A stretch of DNA of 64,000 bases from Chrysopilus asiliformis (GCA_964034945.1 OZ035961.1:69505731-69569730); one strand, 5' to 3'. Positions 42,801 to 54,657 are shown, counted from the stretch's first letter. Notes: a model not told the origin generated them from the sequence alone. A program made the numbers and translations.

Positions 42801-45800
42801 ATACCCTTTGGTTTCACCATATAGGTATAAAAAGAGAATGTTTTTAGATGGCCAGTAATTACAGTCGAAGTCCTCTAACTCGAATCGTCTGCTGCCATCA
42901 AAATCGTTTCGAGTTAGAGGAATTTCGAGTTAGAGAAATTGAAACAATTTTCTTTAAATACATGTACTATAAGTATATTTATTAGTTTTTAGAAGTTTTG
43001 AAAACAAACTAAAAATTTAAAGAAAAATTGAAGGGAGCGCAAAAAAAGGTTTAAAAAATTCGAGTTAGAGGAAAATTCGAATTTCAGGGATTTCGAGTTA
43101 GAGGACTTTGACTGTATTATGTACAGACAAGCCTCATATAAAACGAAAGCTACATAGACCAAAAAAGGTATAATATTTTGTATGACAAAAAGTTTTGTCC
43201 ATGTGGTTAATTTTGTCTATATGACAAAATTCCTGGTGGAATGATGAAAAATTTTATTGATTTTGGACTTAAAACAACAGTTTTGTGATATGAATAAAAT
43301 TTCTTTTTGAGTGTAGGTCTTTGTCAAATGCCGTGTTATACAAATCACGAAAATTCAGATGATATAGATTAGTGATTACTGATTAAGTTAGTAAAAGTTC
43401 CGAATAACCGATATATACTATTATTACTCTTGAAATTTTCGTTCCTACTTTATGAACATTGATACTCCGAAATATTCGATAGCTCGAGTTTTCATGTGCT
43501 CCCTATCATATTCGACTTATCGAGGTTCGACTGTATATTCCTTTAAGTGTTAATCCTCGAATTTTAGTGCACTTAAGCTCGCACCCTAAACATCAATACG
43601 CAATTTTAGAATGGGATGGATTCTTTTTACCACAAAACTCACATAAATAATATCTTAAGTTCTAAATTGAAAAATGGATGCTCCGCGTTATAAATTTTTT
43701 TTTTCAAATTACATATTAGCCGCATTTTTCAAGTATGCCGATATCCGGGGGAAATATCTCAAAAAAGTGCTATTTGCAATCTTTAAACAACTGAACTCGG
43801 TTCTTGGACTCGGAACCGGGTATCCGCTTTTTGTGGAACCAGTTCCTGAAAGTTTTCGGAACCGGGTACCCAATTTTTATCGACAGCCCTAATTCTGACT
43901 CTGCTCGCCGGGCATAGTTAGAAATAATCAATTATTATCGACCATTATCATCCCCGAACGACCAGAAGTGTATCTACGTAGTCAATTACCTCATCCCCAA
44001 ACAACCGATAGTCATAAATAGTCAATTATATAACTATAGTTGACTATTCTCCAGCTATATGGCATTCTCCTTTCAGTAGCAACAAAAAGTTGAGAATACC
44101 ATGAAAAATTAAAATTAATTAAAATATGGAAATAAATGGCACAAAATAAACATAACAAAAACTATAATTGCCAATCTGGCAATTATTGGAAACCCGTATG
44201 GTGATATTCGTATCAAAATTCGAACAGTTGCACCAAAATTCCACTTTGAAGTCAAACTTTCCAATAAGATTCTTTAAAATTTATTCCAATCGGATTTTGA
44301 TGTATGGGAGTTTTATGCAGAATAATATCCTGAATAACTTTTGTTCTTGGAATGTTTTGATAAGATGCACCGTTTTTGAGATATTCGCAAAAATCGTTTT
44401 CGTTCGTATGGGGGATACCCCCCCTAATGGTCCATTTTTGCCCATTAACGAAGTTAACCTCGCATTTTACGAAAAACGAATCTGCGCAAAATTTCAAGTC
44501 TGTACCTCAATCAGTGCGCCCGCAATCGGCGCCACAGACGGACGGACGGACGGACATGCTAAATTCAACTTTTTTTATCATTCTAAACACACTGGTGTAA
44601 TTCATTTTTTTGTGTGATGACGGGATCTTGGCGTTACAAACGATAAGACAAATCTAATATACCCTTTGGTTTCACCATACGGGTATAAAAAGCTTGTGGA
44701 AGCTGAAATTCACAATTTCTTGAAATCTCTGAATTTAACGTTGTTGTAAGTTTATAAAATCGTCACGTAAAAGATTTTCCATACAATTTGAAAATGGCGT
44801 ATGGCACATCAGCACTCAGGTGACGATGTATGTATATAAAATAAAATTGCGGATAAGAGGAATCTTTTTTTTTATAAATGAAACTTTTATTTCTACTTAC
44901 TTTCTTTTGGTGATGTTGGCACAGCATGGCTCTTAATTGGTGGATAGGACATTTCTTTAATCAATCCGACTGGTTCACCTGGTGGCATCTAGGTTTTTTT
45001 TTTAAGTTAAAAATTTAAACATTTGTTTATTATGAGAAAATGTACTTCAATTTGATCTCTTGACGTTGTCATTTTCGCTAGTTCATTATTAATTTGCCTT
45101 GCATCACGGATAAACAGATTTCCTGTTGTTGGCGCAGATAATTCTCCATTATTACCGTTGGAATTTTGGAATTTTTCCCTAACACTGGCCGTTGATTGAA
45201 TAACACCAGGACTAGGTGCAATGCTTGAGCTACTTTTTAATGTAACAAAAAGAACAATAAATCATAGCTATCTCACTTATATAAAAATTGATATACTTAG
45301 ATAGACTATTCGGAGTATGACTACGTGAAATTTGTTTATTGTGTCCAATTTCTGGTGGCGGGGAAGTTAAACTTCGTGGTGATGGTGTTGTACTATTTCT
45401 AGCGGATTGAATAGTTAAATCTACAGAGCCAAAAGGTGATGGGCCTCTTACAAATGATGGTATCATTGGATTCAGTTCCAACTGAAATTTACACAAATAA
45501 AAATGTAGATATGATAAAGATTACTGTACTATTTAAAAAAAATGTATTATGTTAATAAATTACATTTTTATGATTTGCTGATATAAAACTATATAGCGCT
45601 TCTGGTGGCGTCGGAGTATGCCAAGTTAAGGGAGATCGAACTAATGGTCTTTCATTTGACATGTGTGCTAATTGTGGTTGCCGTGGAATGTATGAAGGAA
45701 TCTATATTTTAAAAAAAATTATATATATATATATATTGCTAACTCCACATTCTCTACAAGCCAATAAACTTACTTGTAACGGATTCCATGACGAATTCGG

Positions 45801-45836
45801 TTGACTAAGATGCCCATGGGGATTGTGGCCAGACAT
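39425..45836 (-). CDS. Extended PHD finger nuclear protein, RAI1/TCF20 type (8 exons)
   Basis: Predicted chromatin-associated protein of 1039 residues. Exons 45774-45836, 45564-45701, 45297-45481, 45046-45232, 44901-44988, 41121-42304, 40190-41065 and 39425-39823 join in phase with GT-AG introns. The N-terminal two thirds is low-complexity and rich in S, T, N and P. Basic clusters include SKKRRKRKPNKT and a PPKKKRKVVKK nuclear localisation signal (about residues 694-704). The C-terminus is an extended PHD/ADD-like finger. It begins WMCVFCKRGPHKLGLGDLFG (about 830-849), continues across an intron as VWIHEDCAVWSAGV, then CSICSDNGAMICCLQRGCSE, and ends with the final C-x2-H in CENH. GLGDLFGPY is the signature of the RAI1/TCF20 (and PHF14-related) finger, which in vertebrates binds nucleosomes. 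Orthology to a named insect gene was not established. Confidence 0.9.
40190..41065 (-). CDS. ePHD gene exon 7 (NLS, first part of ePHD)
   Basis: Acceptor ATTTAAG|GTTG, donor TTCG|GTAAGT, 292 codons in phase 0. Contains KLEEMFAGIEDE, the SV40-like PKKKRKV signal and the start of the finger (WMCVFC, GLGDLFGPYV). Confidence 0.93.
41121..42304 (-). CDS. ePHD gene exon 6 (long disordered region)
   Basis: Acceptor ATATTAG|CATC, donor AAGAG|GTAAAT, 1184 nt. Encodes a serine/threonine/asparagine-rich region with a basic KKRRKRKPNKT cluster and acidic patches; no folded domain is seen. Confidence 0.9.
42764..42834 (-). repeat. Repeat family A, copy 4 (solo end)
   Basis: Only the terminal ~70 bp (GGATCTTGGCGTTACAAACG to TCACCATATAGGTATAAAAA) is present, in an intron of the ePHD gene. 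Confidence 0.82.
42862..43114. mobile_element. pogo/Tigger-like MITE, 253 bp, TA flanks
   Basis: The ends CAGTCGAAGTCCTCTAACTC and GAGTTAGAGGACTTTGACTG are inverted with one mismatch. TA lies at 42860-42861 and 43115-43116. Internal copies of TTCGAGTTAGAG form subterminal repeats. TIRs of the CAGTCRAA...CCTCTA type are typical of pogo-derived MITEs. Confidence 0.85.
43117..44146. other. Intron of the ePHD gene; one orphan pogo-like end
   Basis: TTATCGAGGTTCGACTGTA near 43518-43535 looks like a single pogo/Tigger terminus. No other feature is clear. Confidence 0.4.
44147..44692 (-). repeat. Repeat family A, copy 5 (full length)
   Basis: Full copy from AAACATAACAAAAACTATAA to TCACCATACGGGTATAAAAA with a GACGGACGGACGGACATG tract. 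It lies in the intron between exons 5 and 6 of the ePHD gene. Confidence 0.88.
44901..44988 (-). CDS. ePHD gene exon 5
   Basis: Acceptor AACCTAG|ATGCC, donor AAGAAA|GTAAGT. Encodes MPPGEPVGLIKEMSYPPIKS in phase with its neighbours. The next intron (42305-44900) is expanded by repeat A copies and a pogo-like MITE. Confidence 0.82.
45046..45232 (-). CDS. ePHD gene exon 4
   Basis: Acceptor AAAAAG|TAGC, donor ATTGAA|GTACAT. Encodes GELSAPTTGNLFIRDARQIN and an ELAKMTTSRDQIE helix. Confidence 0.82.
45297..45481 (-). CDS. ePHD gene exon 3
   Basis: Acceptor ATTTCAG|TTGG, donor TCTAA|GTATAT. Encodes MIPSFVRGPSPFGSVDL and a serine/proline-rich stretch. Ends two bases into a codon, matching exon 4. 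Confidence 0.82.
45564..45701 (-). CDS. ePHD gene exon 2
   Basis: Acceptor AATATAG|ATTCC, donor AAAAAT|GTAATT, 46 codons in phase 0. Encodes proline-rich sequence with SPLTWHTPTPPEALYSFI. Confidence 0.85.
45774..45836 (-). CDS. ePHD gene exon 1 (start)
   Basis: ATG at 45836-45834 starts MSGHNPHGHLSQPNSSWNPL; donor TTACAA|GTAAGT. The ATG is preceded by TATTTAAG, so a further 5' UTR exon is possible. Confidence 0.8.
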
Positions 45837-46554
45837 CTTAAATACTTTTATTTGTCAAATTCGATTGAGTAAAGTCTTAGGCAATATAAAATTAATTTTG
45901 CAAAAAATGTTTTGCAAATAACTTTTTACATTTTTCAAGTTCCACTAGTCAATATATTTATTGTTTTCTGCAATAAAAATATATAAAGAAAATATATAAG
46001 AGATAGAAACAACAGCAAAATGTAAAGTATTTAAAGGAGAACACCAGTATAAAATTAAAAAGATTTTCAATATTTTTTCCTACTTTTGAAAATTTAATAA
46101 ATGTAAAGAATACTGTCAATGGATATATCTTTAACTATCCGATGCAAGTCCTCTCTTCTTATACGAAATCTAAGTTCCTTCGAATAAAACATTAGTTTAT
46201 ATAAAAAAAACCCCACCCGACTGCGGTTAGTTAAAAAGTCGAAAACAAGTTTTGGTGGTAACATCAAATCTAGGAGTGAGTTTTCATAAGTTTTGTATAA
46301 ATTATTGAACATTTAAAATGTTGATATCTGTATAGCAATCAGGGAACGTCATCTAATTCATTCGTATATACAAAATTGTATATTTTAATTGCTGTAGATA
46401 CATGTAATCAGGTATGTACTATCTTCGACCATTCCTGAAATATTGCATCATAAGTTAACTAGCCTTTAACGGCAAATCAATATCTACTACTATCCGAAAT
46501 ATTACATCTTAGGTTAACTTTGTACGTATGTTTTTGTTGAAATTAATTGGTATA
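45837..46554. other. Upstream flank of the ePHD gene, nothing recognised
   Basis: The promoter is expected here, but no core element or 5' UTR exon could be identified. An open frame at 46312-46094 (minus) has no known domain. Confidence 0.35.
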
Positions 46555-46720
46555 AAACATAACAAAAGCTATAATTGCCAATCAAAATTCCACTTTGAAG
46601 TCAAACTTTTCAATAAGATTCTTCCAATCGGATTTTGATGTATGAGAGTTTTATGTAGAATTATATCCTAAATAACTTTTATTCTTACACTTTTTTGATA
46701 ACGTGCACCGTTTTAATAAG
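46555..46720 (-). repeat. Repeat family A, copy 6 (partial)
   Basis: AAACATAACAAAAGCTATAA continues to GTGCACCGTTTT, with a deletion of the ATTGG...CGAACAG block. It is adjacent to and opposed to copy 7. Confidence 0.75.
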
Positions 46721-46783
46721 TTCAGCACCCTTAATACACATTCTATGCATCGCATATGATAAAGGAGCGTATAAATAATTTTT

Positions 46784-47361
46784 TTTTATACCCGTATGGT
46801 GAAACCAAAGGGTATACTAACTTTGCCTTCCCGTTTCTAACGCCAAGATCCCGTCATCACACACAAAAATGAATTACACCAGTGTGTTTAGAATGATAAA
46901 AATAATTAATTTCTGTATGTCCGTCCGTCTGTCCGTTTGCCTGTCCGTCTGTCTGTCCGTCTGTCTATCTGTCTGTGGCGCGGATTGCGGGTGCACGGAT
47001 TGAGCTAGAGACTTGAAATTTTGCGCAGATCCGTTTTTCGTAAAATGCGAGGCTAAGTTTGTTAATGGGCAAAAATGGACCATTAGGGGGGTACCCCCCA
47101 TACGAACGAAACGGTTTTTGTGAATATCTCGAAAACGGTGCATCTTATCAAAAAAGTCCAAGAACAAAAGTTATTTAGGATATGATTCTACATAAAACTC
47201 CCATACATCAAAATCCGATTGGAATAAATTTTAAAAAATCTTATTGGAAAGTTTGACTTCAAAGTGGAATTTTGGTGCAACTGTTCGAATTTTGATACGA
47301 ATATCACCATACGGGTTTTCAATAATTGCCAGATTGGCAATTATAGCTTTTGTTATGTTTT
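46784..47361 (+). repeat. Repeat family A, copy 7 (full length)
   Basis: Starts TTTTTATACCCGTATGGTGA, whose TATACCC pairs with GGGTATA 16 bases on. It continues through GTCCGTCTGTCCG and GTCTGTCTGTCC tracts and ends with the hairpin TGCCAGATTGGCA and TTTTGTTATG. Confidence 0.9.
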
Positions 47362-47475
47362 TGCTATAAAATTTCCTACATTTTTGTCTGTTACTGGAAC
47401 TGCATATATCAAGCCGTTATTTCAAAATAATCAGTTTTTTGCGATTATCTCGGAAAATAATGATTTTTGGTTCTA

Positions 47476-48190
47476 TGTAGGTCCGACTAGATATTTCGGG
47501 AACTGCCAATACTAGTAGTGGTAAGTGCAATCTGACATCTGCATTGTAAAGTTTGATATTGTTGACAGTATACGTACTTAGAACGTTTTGATATACGGAC
47601 GCTATTTGTGTTGTTTGCAGTGACTTGAAAATTTAATCTCGGACAAAAAATGGAATTAACTCGTGAGCATTTTCGTGCGATTATTTTTCACAACTTTCGA
47701 CGTGAATTATCTCAACAACAGTGCATCGATGAACTTGATTCTTTATATGGCGGTGAAGCATCATCAAAGACTACTGTATATCGCTGGTTTAGTGAATTCA
47801 ATCGTGGCCGAGGTTCGTTCCAGGACGAATTTCGTGAAGGTCGTCCAACATCGGTTATTGTGCCACAAAACATCAGCTGTGCGTGAGCTGATAATGCAAG
47901 ATCGTCATGTGATATACATGGAGATTGAGGCATTCCTGGGCATTAGTAACACCAGCGTATTTAAGATATTGCATGAACATTTAGCCGTGAAGAAACTATG
48001 TTCGCGTTGGATCCCACATAATTTAAAAAGGCTCGTGCCAACAGTGGCAAAAATGCTTTTCAGATTGATTCAAACGCATGCAAAAGTGTATTAATCATCA
48101 TGGAGAATATTTTGAGCAACAATAAAACCATTTTTAATGATAAATATTTGTTTTTTTTTGTTATTCCCGAAATATAAACGGCTACCCTCG
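47476..48190 (+). pseudogene. mariner-like element, deleted, 715 bp
   Basis: TA flanks at 47474-47475 and 48191-48192. The termini share an aligned ATATTTCGGGAA block at the same distance from each end. 47650-47883 encodes MELTREHFRAIIFHNFRREL through EFNRGRGSFQDEFREGRP (N-terminal HTH). A frameshift leads to VRELIMQDRHVIYMEIEAFL and KKLCSRWIPHNL (to about 48035). The DDE core is deleted, and a C-terminal MQKCINHHGEYFEQQ tail follows near 48077-48124. It is a SETMAR/Mos-like member, distinct from the DD41D copy at 10828. Confidence 0.87.
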
Positions 48191-48353
48191 TATATACAGC
48201 TTGAGATTGCACATGATAGCAATTTCACGTGTACCCGTCGAACTACACGGATTCCCTGTTTAACGTGATTTCGTTTTTCACGTGATTTCGGGTTTCACGT
48301 GAAATAATGCACAATTTAGAAATGTCAAATTTTCGAATTTTAACGATTACTTA

Positions 48354-48482
48354 GGGGTCCATTGTGGATAACGATCGTAATCGCAACGATCGAGATTCAC
48401 CTGTTGTTGTTGGTATAAAACACTAACAACAACACACAATTTCTGATCGTTACGATTACGATCGTTATCCACAATGGACCCC
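48354..48482. mobile_element. MITE, 129 bp, TTA target duplication
   Basis: GGGGTCCATTGTGGATAACG and CGTTATCCACAATGGACCCC are perfect inverts, continuing through ATCGTAATCG. TTA occurs at 48351-48353 and 48483-48485. A PIF/Harbinger-type mini-element. Confidence 0.92.
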
Positions 48483-48485
48483 TTA

Positions 48486-49282
48486 GTTTTAGATTAGTTA
48501 TTGTAAAACTTTTTTTATATAACCTCGTCTCGACTAGCCATAAATTGGAAAATTTTCATCGCCCGCCATGAAAATGACAGTTGTAGACATATTTTTCCCA
48601 AGCATTTTCCCCCAAGATATCAAAAAAAAAATCTGACAAATTCTGTCTCCACGGGACATTTCAATGGCAAGTCATAAAAAAAATCCAATTTATGTCTAAT
48701 CGAGACGATATAAAATATCCGTTGTGATTAACACAAAACTTTCTTCTGCAATATTTACTTTCGGAAAAAATATATAATTTTTTTTTTCAAATATCTTAAG
48801 AACCGTTCAAGATACGTAAAAAAAATTTTATTAAAAATTTAAAAAAAAATTAAAAAACTTGTTTAAAAAAATGCACTACGTGTCTGTTTAGATGAGCAAT
48901 TTTTAGTGGCTTAGTCGCGCGACTTTTGGAAGTGTTTACAAGAGCGGTTCAGGTGTAGCGACAAAAAATCGATAGCGATAGTCGCGGCCGGCATAGCTTT
49001 GTCGCGCGAATTTTGATGTGTGCGGTGAGTGGACAAAGACAGAGCACAAACACACGTATTTAAAAATGACATTTCGAAGCAGGCAAACGTGGAATGCAGT
49101 AAGTAAAATTATGCAAAAAGTGAACTTCTCAATTTCAACTTGACTTTGGAGTAGAAGTACTAAAGCGATGATTTCCTCGACATCCATTTTGATTGAAAGT
49201 ACTCAACTTCCAAAACGGTTGCTACAGCGATTTTTTAATTGCTCATTGAGCTTTTGGGAAAAAATGAGTAGTCTTACAGACT
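48486..49282. other. Intergenic, nothing firm
   Basis: GTCGCGCGACTTTTGG and TTGTCGCGCGAATTTTGA words at 48914 and 49002 suggest part of an element, but no partner end was found. Confidence 0.35.
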
Positions 49283-49560
49283 TCCTTATGTCAGAATCGG
49301 ATTTGGCGATTCCAAAAACCCCCAAATGAGATTTTATCGAAAAATTTGAGTAAAAGATAATCACGTTATCCTTACAGGAAGTTTCCTTATCCTTACAATG
49401 GCAAAGCAAAAAAAATATTGTGTTCTCATCGGACTTGCGTATGTGCGCAAAATTTCAAGTCAATCGGATGAGTGGAAGTGGGTCAAAATTGGATTGCAAG
49501 ATTTGAATCTGACAGACAAACAGACAGACACGAAGGAAAGCTATAAAAAAGCTTTAAAAA
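49283..49560 (+). repeat. Repeat family B, copy 4 (one unit plus tail)
   Basis: A single diverged unit (GGCGATTCCAAAAACCCCCA, ATCACGTTATCCTTACAGGA) is followed by the same tail as copy 1 (GTCAATCGGA..AGTGGAAGTGGGTCAAAATT and a CAGACAAACAGACAGACA tract). Confidence 0.82.
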
Positions 49561-49619
49561 GCCGTTAAAGGAAAAATGCAAGCAATTTTATTTTCTTTGA
49601 ATTTTGTTTTAAGCATATT

Positions 49620-50115
49620 TTCTTAATAGCACGTAGTTTCCGGGAAATTTTCAAAAAAACTTAAATTTTTTGAAATATGTTAAGAACCATTAGAAACAAA
49701 AAAAAATCGTTAAAGCAAAAAACGTAGAAAATTTTATTTCCTATACATTTGGTTATTGCATTTTTTCATAAATGTGCAAAATTTTCGAGATTTTCAAAAA
49801 ATGATTTTTTTTTCAAATATCGTTAAAGGTACAACAAGAAACTTAGATAATTTCATATTCTCTAAATTTTGTTCTACTCATTTTTTCCCAAAAGCTCAAG
49901 TTTCGAAAAATTTTCAAAAAACGGTATTTAAAAAAAATTTATGGAAGGTACCCGTTATAGCTACCGATACTGTTCCAAAAGTTTATAGAGAACTAAAATT
50001 TTTGTAAAACTTATTTACAAAAAATTTGAAGTCACTAGGTTAACACGTTCTCGTGTTATTTAAGATACTTACTACGGGCAAGTCGACAGACAGATACCCG
50101 GACATCATAATTTTG
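49620..50115 (+). repeat. Repeat family E, copy 2
   Basis: Matches 16622-16960 in inverse orientation (GGTACCCGTTATAGCTACC, AAATTTGAAGTCACTAGGTT). It ends in GACAGACAGATACCCGGACA, a short GACA tract as in families A and B. Confidence 0.6.
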
Positions 50116-51669
50116 CCTGAAACGGATTTCGTACTGATCAGAAATTTTCTATCTGCCCCCGGTCTCGAGTCAGTATCCGCCATGAATACACTTTCCCTCT
50201 GTAGAAGAGGAAAATAAAAATATTTTCAACGGTATTAAAAATATTTTCAAGGAAAAGCGAGTACAAGTGAAGTGGATTTTGGTTTGGAAATCGCATTGTA
50301 TTGATGAGATTTAATCTCAATATCCGAACTTTTTTAACTTTTAACTTTTTCTTTATTGCGACTTAAAATACAATGCTATTAAGACTAGTTACACTGTTTA
50401 AGAATAAAAAAAAAAACGGTGAATACAGTTCACACCTAAATTTTGAGATACAGTAGTTAACTTATGCTACTTATTGATAATGTTGTAGGTCAATATCCGA
50501 ACCATTAATAGAAACGTCTGTGTCCGACAGTCTGTGGATAGGATATTTTTGCTAACTTTTGCGAAATTCCGTTGCCCGAAATTAACTTTTCGCTATTTTT
50601 TTTTCTTTCTCGAGATAATTCTATTAAAAAGTGAAAACTAATGGTTTTTCGAAAAATCAAACCTCTAATGATGAATATTATTGGGTATAATGTTGAAATG
50701 TTCTTATACAAAAACATTTGAGAATTCGAGAACTAATGGAAGTAGAAAGTTGAAATTTGGTATAAAACAGGCTTTTATCAAAATGTCAACCTCCTCCGAA
50801 AATGGGAAAATTTTAACCACCCTTGTTCTTCCTCTCTAGCATGTGGACAATATTTTTGCGATTTTCTCGAAAACGGTTCATTTTGCCAAAATAGGGTTGT
50901 ACGAGACAATAACAGCTTTCGAATGCAATAAACCGCATCGAAATGGGTTAACGGTTACTGGTAGAAGCCGTTATGAAATCGGTTTTTGAAATTATTTTAA
51001 TTTCTTTCTTATAATATGTAAGATAAAAAGAAAAATTCAAAGACATTAAAATATCTACATTTCCCCACTTTGCATAAATCGATATGTTTTATAGTTATTC
51101 AAATATTTTAGAGTCTGTAAAAATGCCTTATAAAAAATCGCTGATACATCTGAGGGTGTTAGCACAGAATAACAGAAGGGAAAGAATCGAGAATTTCAAT
51201 GTCGCACGGTAGAGAGAAGAATCAGCGATAGAAAAAAATATCTTCAACTCGCTTTAAATTTTCGAATTTTCCGGAATTCCTTTTCTTGCCTTCATATTCA
51301 AACCGAACACGCAAAAGAGATAAAAAATATAACATGCGAAATTTGTTTTGCAGGGTTTGATACGGAATTTTTTTCATTATTCCAGCAATCGAAAAAATCT
51401 AACTTCTCCTCACACAAAACACTGTTTAGAACATAAAACGCAATGCGGGATCGATAAAATGACAATTCGATCGAGTTTTGGCTTCATCCATTCCAAGAAA
51501 CTCATTTTCTGCCAAAAATGAAAATCAACCAAAAACGATTTCCATTGCAACCCTGTTTGCATTTTTTCTTCTTTGCACACAAACGCATATCAATTGTAAA
51601 CAAAACGACGTCGTTTTGTTTACATTTTTAGTTCAATTTTTCCGAGAAAGGTTGGAAGAACTTTTTATT
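50116..51669. other. Intergenic, nothing recognised
   Basis: AT-rich. ATTTTCTCGAAAACGGTTCA near 50863 echoes a word in families A and E, but no unit could be delimited. Confidence 0.35.
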
Positions 51670-51773
51670 ATGCCAAAATTGGAATTTTTAAAATGCCTCG
51701 TCAAGCAATGTTCCGCGGACAGCTTTAAAAATCCCGACAGAACGTTTTTTAGGGTACCGAAAGCACCAGAAAG
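51670..51773 (+). CDS. Possible THAP-domain first exon
   Basis: MPKLEFLKCLVKQCSADSFK continues as NPDRTFFRVPKAPER and is followed by a donor, AG|GTAAAC. The C-x4-C pair and the R-x-FFRVP motif open THAP domains. The downstream exon with the C-x2-H half was not found. It resembles the fragment at 27263 (shared CSADS and NP.R.FF), so it may be a gene start or a P-type transposon remnant. Confidence 0.5.
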
Positions 51774-53198
51774 GTAAACTTTTTCGATTAGACACAAAAA
51801 AGGGGGAAAATTTAGGAAACACTAAAATTTTCTCGTAATTCCGAGGAAATCAATTTTTTTTTAAAAGAATTACGTTATCCGCCGCTTCTCCGCGTATCAG
51901 ATAACGATAAACACGTCACAACATCCACGATTTTACACAATAAATCGGCATAAATTCAAAACGTTTCCGACATTTATCTCGATGTTTTTTTTGTTCGGTT
52001 TGACAAACGTCAAACCTTGGTATTACCTGATTCAAGGGTTCGTGATTCAAAGATAGCAAAAGGCGCGTAGATTTGAATTTCAATAAATTTCTGAACTTTG
52101 AATTTCATCTTTTGGATTTGTAAGGGTTTTAAGTTCTCAACGAATTATTTGGCGGATCTAAAAGTTTAGTCTCAGAATAGGGTATTGGAGTAATGTCGAT
52201 TACATTAACTTTTTAATAAAAAAAATTTTTTACTAGAATCTGAGCGACGAGCATTAACGGTTCTTTCAAAAAATCAACGTAATTAATTCATACATACTAA
52301 TTGTTATTAGGGATATGAATTAAATTAAATTTCCGCGAATTTCCATTTAGTGATTTTAGCGGAATAAAATTATGTGCATCAACACATCCAATAGTTTAAT
52401 TCTGGCAACCCCCTGGAATTTCATCTGCCATTTCTGGGCACACATATAAAGCAATTCGTGTGCTTACAAGGGAAATGAGATAGCCACATAAGGCTCGGTA
52501 AGTCCTTCGCACATCAAAAATTTTTGTTCCTCGATTCCCTTCTGGTATTCTGTGGTGTTAGGGTGTCAAAAGGGACGAGAATTCTTGCAGGCACGATGAC
52601 TAGAGCATTCGCGTAATTTCCGTTAATCCCATTACTGTCAAAACATTACTGCACAAAAATCTGTTGCCGTAATTTAGGAATTGAAATTTTTACAAGAAAA
52701 ATAAAATTACACATTTTTCGAACACTACTTTCGAAATATCCCTTAGCAAAACTCAAGCACTAGTTATATAGAAGTATCTTTATATAGAGGTTCTACTGTG
52801 CTTAAGAGCCCCAATGATGAGTATAAAGAAAACACGTTTTTTACATTTTTTCTTTATCATAAAAAAGCAAAAAAAAATTTCGAAGCTACAAAATATTTGA
52901 TTAAATACAGGAGGATCGCTCTAATTCGAACATCCTTAAAGTCGAATTATTCACTAGCTGAAACTTCCCTTTTTTTACCACTGTATATATTAAAACTCCA
53001 ACTGAGGTACATTCATTAACTCGAATTTTAGATTCCAAGTTTTATGCATCTTTTTCAGTCAATATGTAAGACAGCATTAATAATCTATCTTCTACGCAAC
53101 CATTAACTCATATCAATATCACTTTTGAGATATTCTGCTTTCGTTAAACGTAAATATTGAATTTTCCTGTAGAAAAAATCTGGATTTAAAAAGTGAGT
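51774..53198. other. Intergenic, nothing firm
   Basis: TTTATATAGAGGTTCTACTG at 52780-52799 resembles a pogo-like terminus without a partner. No continuation of the THAP exon was recognised. Confidence 0.35.
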
Positions 53199-53202
53199 TT
53201 AA

Positions 53203-53273
53203 CCTTTTGCACTCCATTGACACCTATACGGTGACATACTAAGGGTTTAAATTTTTGTGTGGAGTGCAAAAGG
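53203..53273. mobile_element. Tiny TTAA-flanked MITE, 71 bp
   Basis: CCTTTTGCACTCCA and TGGAGTGCAAAAGG are perfect 14-bp inverts bounding 71 bp. TTAA lies at 53199-53202 and 53274-53277. Consistent with a piggyBac-type or other TTAA-targeting mini-element. Confidence 0.88.
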
Positions 53274-53277
53274 TTAA

Positions 53278-54316
53278 AACTCTTCAAGTATCCAAGACGA
53301 ATTTCTCGAAATCCGAAATAGCAAGTTTTTTTTTTGGTTCGATTTTACGCGATGCTATTTGGTTAGCGATTTGTAAAATTTCAGTTGAGAAAAATAGTTT
53401 AAAAAAATAAAATATCAAGTTGACTTTTGCGGGATAAATTGCAGAATATCTACATCTATAAAACTATTGTTTTCCTTTCTCCTAGAAGTATTATAGTTCC
53501 TAGATACTTCCAGAGATATGAATATTAAGCACAGCAAACAGATCTACCCCAAAAAAGAGAATACCATTAAGCATGTTTTTTTCAATTTCCGATTCGATAC
53601 AATCGACGTCTGTGATATGAAAATATGGAAAGGATTATTTACAAATGTTCAATTTTAAAAAAATACCTAAGACTTTTATTTCCAAATATTTACTGGCGTT
53701 AATCAAGGATTTCAAGTTTTTTTCAACTAGCAAGAGGGGAACTCAGGTCGCGCAGTATTCAATTCGATGTACGCAAATTTAGTCAACATAAATCGATCCG
53801 CAGGAACTCACTAATCACACAAAATTCTGCGGCTTTGAGAACATTTACATAAATTTGTCTTTTAGGATAAAAAAGCAAATATCTTTCATCGATCGCACCC
53901 ATGAAAAAATAGCCTTCGGAAAACCACGAAAATGATGCAGGTTTAGTGGTTTATGAGGACAAAAACTTCGCATACTAAAGCATATTTACTGTTATTTGAA
54001 AGTTTAAACTAATTAATCACATTTCCTTCAATTATTCTGTGTTAACATAATTATTTTCACTGATTAAATTAGTTTTATTTTCACATAAAACTGAACTTTT
54101 AGCAAAATTTTAATGGCGTTTTTGGTGGTTGGCTGCAATACCTCGAACAAAAACGCTTTGAACGCACCCGAACAGCGAGCTTCTTAAATTTTGGTACTGT
54201 TTACATGATTACTAGTCCGAATTAGAGAGCCTATATACCCATGCATTTTCAATCAGAGTATTCATGAAACCAGTACAGTGGATATTCCAAAAAGGTAAGA
54301 ATTCTTTCTAGTGAGT
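53278..54316. other. Intergenic, nothing recognised
   Basis: AT-rich, with no splice-bounded frame or paired termini. Confidence 0.4.
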
Positions 54317-54657
54317 TCTACCACAAACTAATCATAAGCAGACTAACAATTTCATTCAATCCATTCTAGAACAAAATTGAATTTCAACTTCCAAAAAATA
54401 AATACCCATAGCAGCCACTCCAGCCGTAGCAGCCATGAGTTTTACTGCCAACAGCACAAGACCTCGTGATGCAAGTCATCCAGCAGTAAAAGTCCGATAA
54501 ATCTGTTCGAAGTCTTGTGCTGTTGGCAGTAAAACTCATGGCTGCTACGGTTGGAGTGGCTGCTATGGGTACTTATTTTTTGGAAGTTGAAATTCAATTT
54601 TGTTCTAGAATGGATTGAATGAAATTGTTAGTCTGCTTATGATTAGTTTGTGGTTCT
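54317..54657. repeat. Near-perfect palindrome, ~148 bp arms
   Basis: 54317-54464 and 54510-54657 are reverse complements with very few differences (for example CAGCCGTAGC versus GCTACGGTTG), separated by a 45-bp spacer. Arms start at GTTCTACCACAAACTAATCA. No target duplication was identified. Confidence 0.9.
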
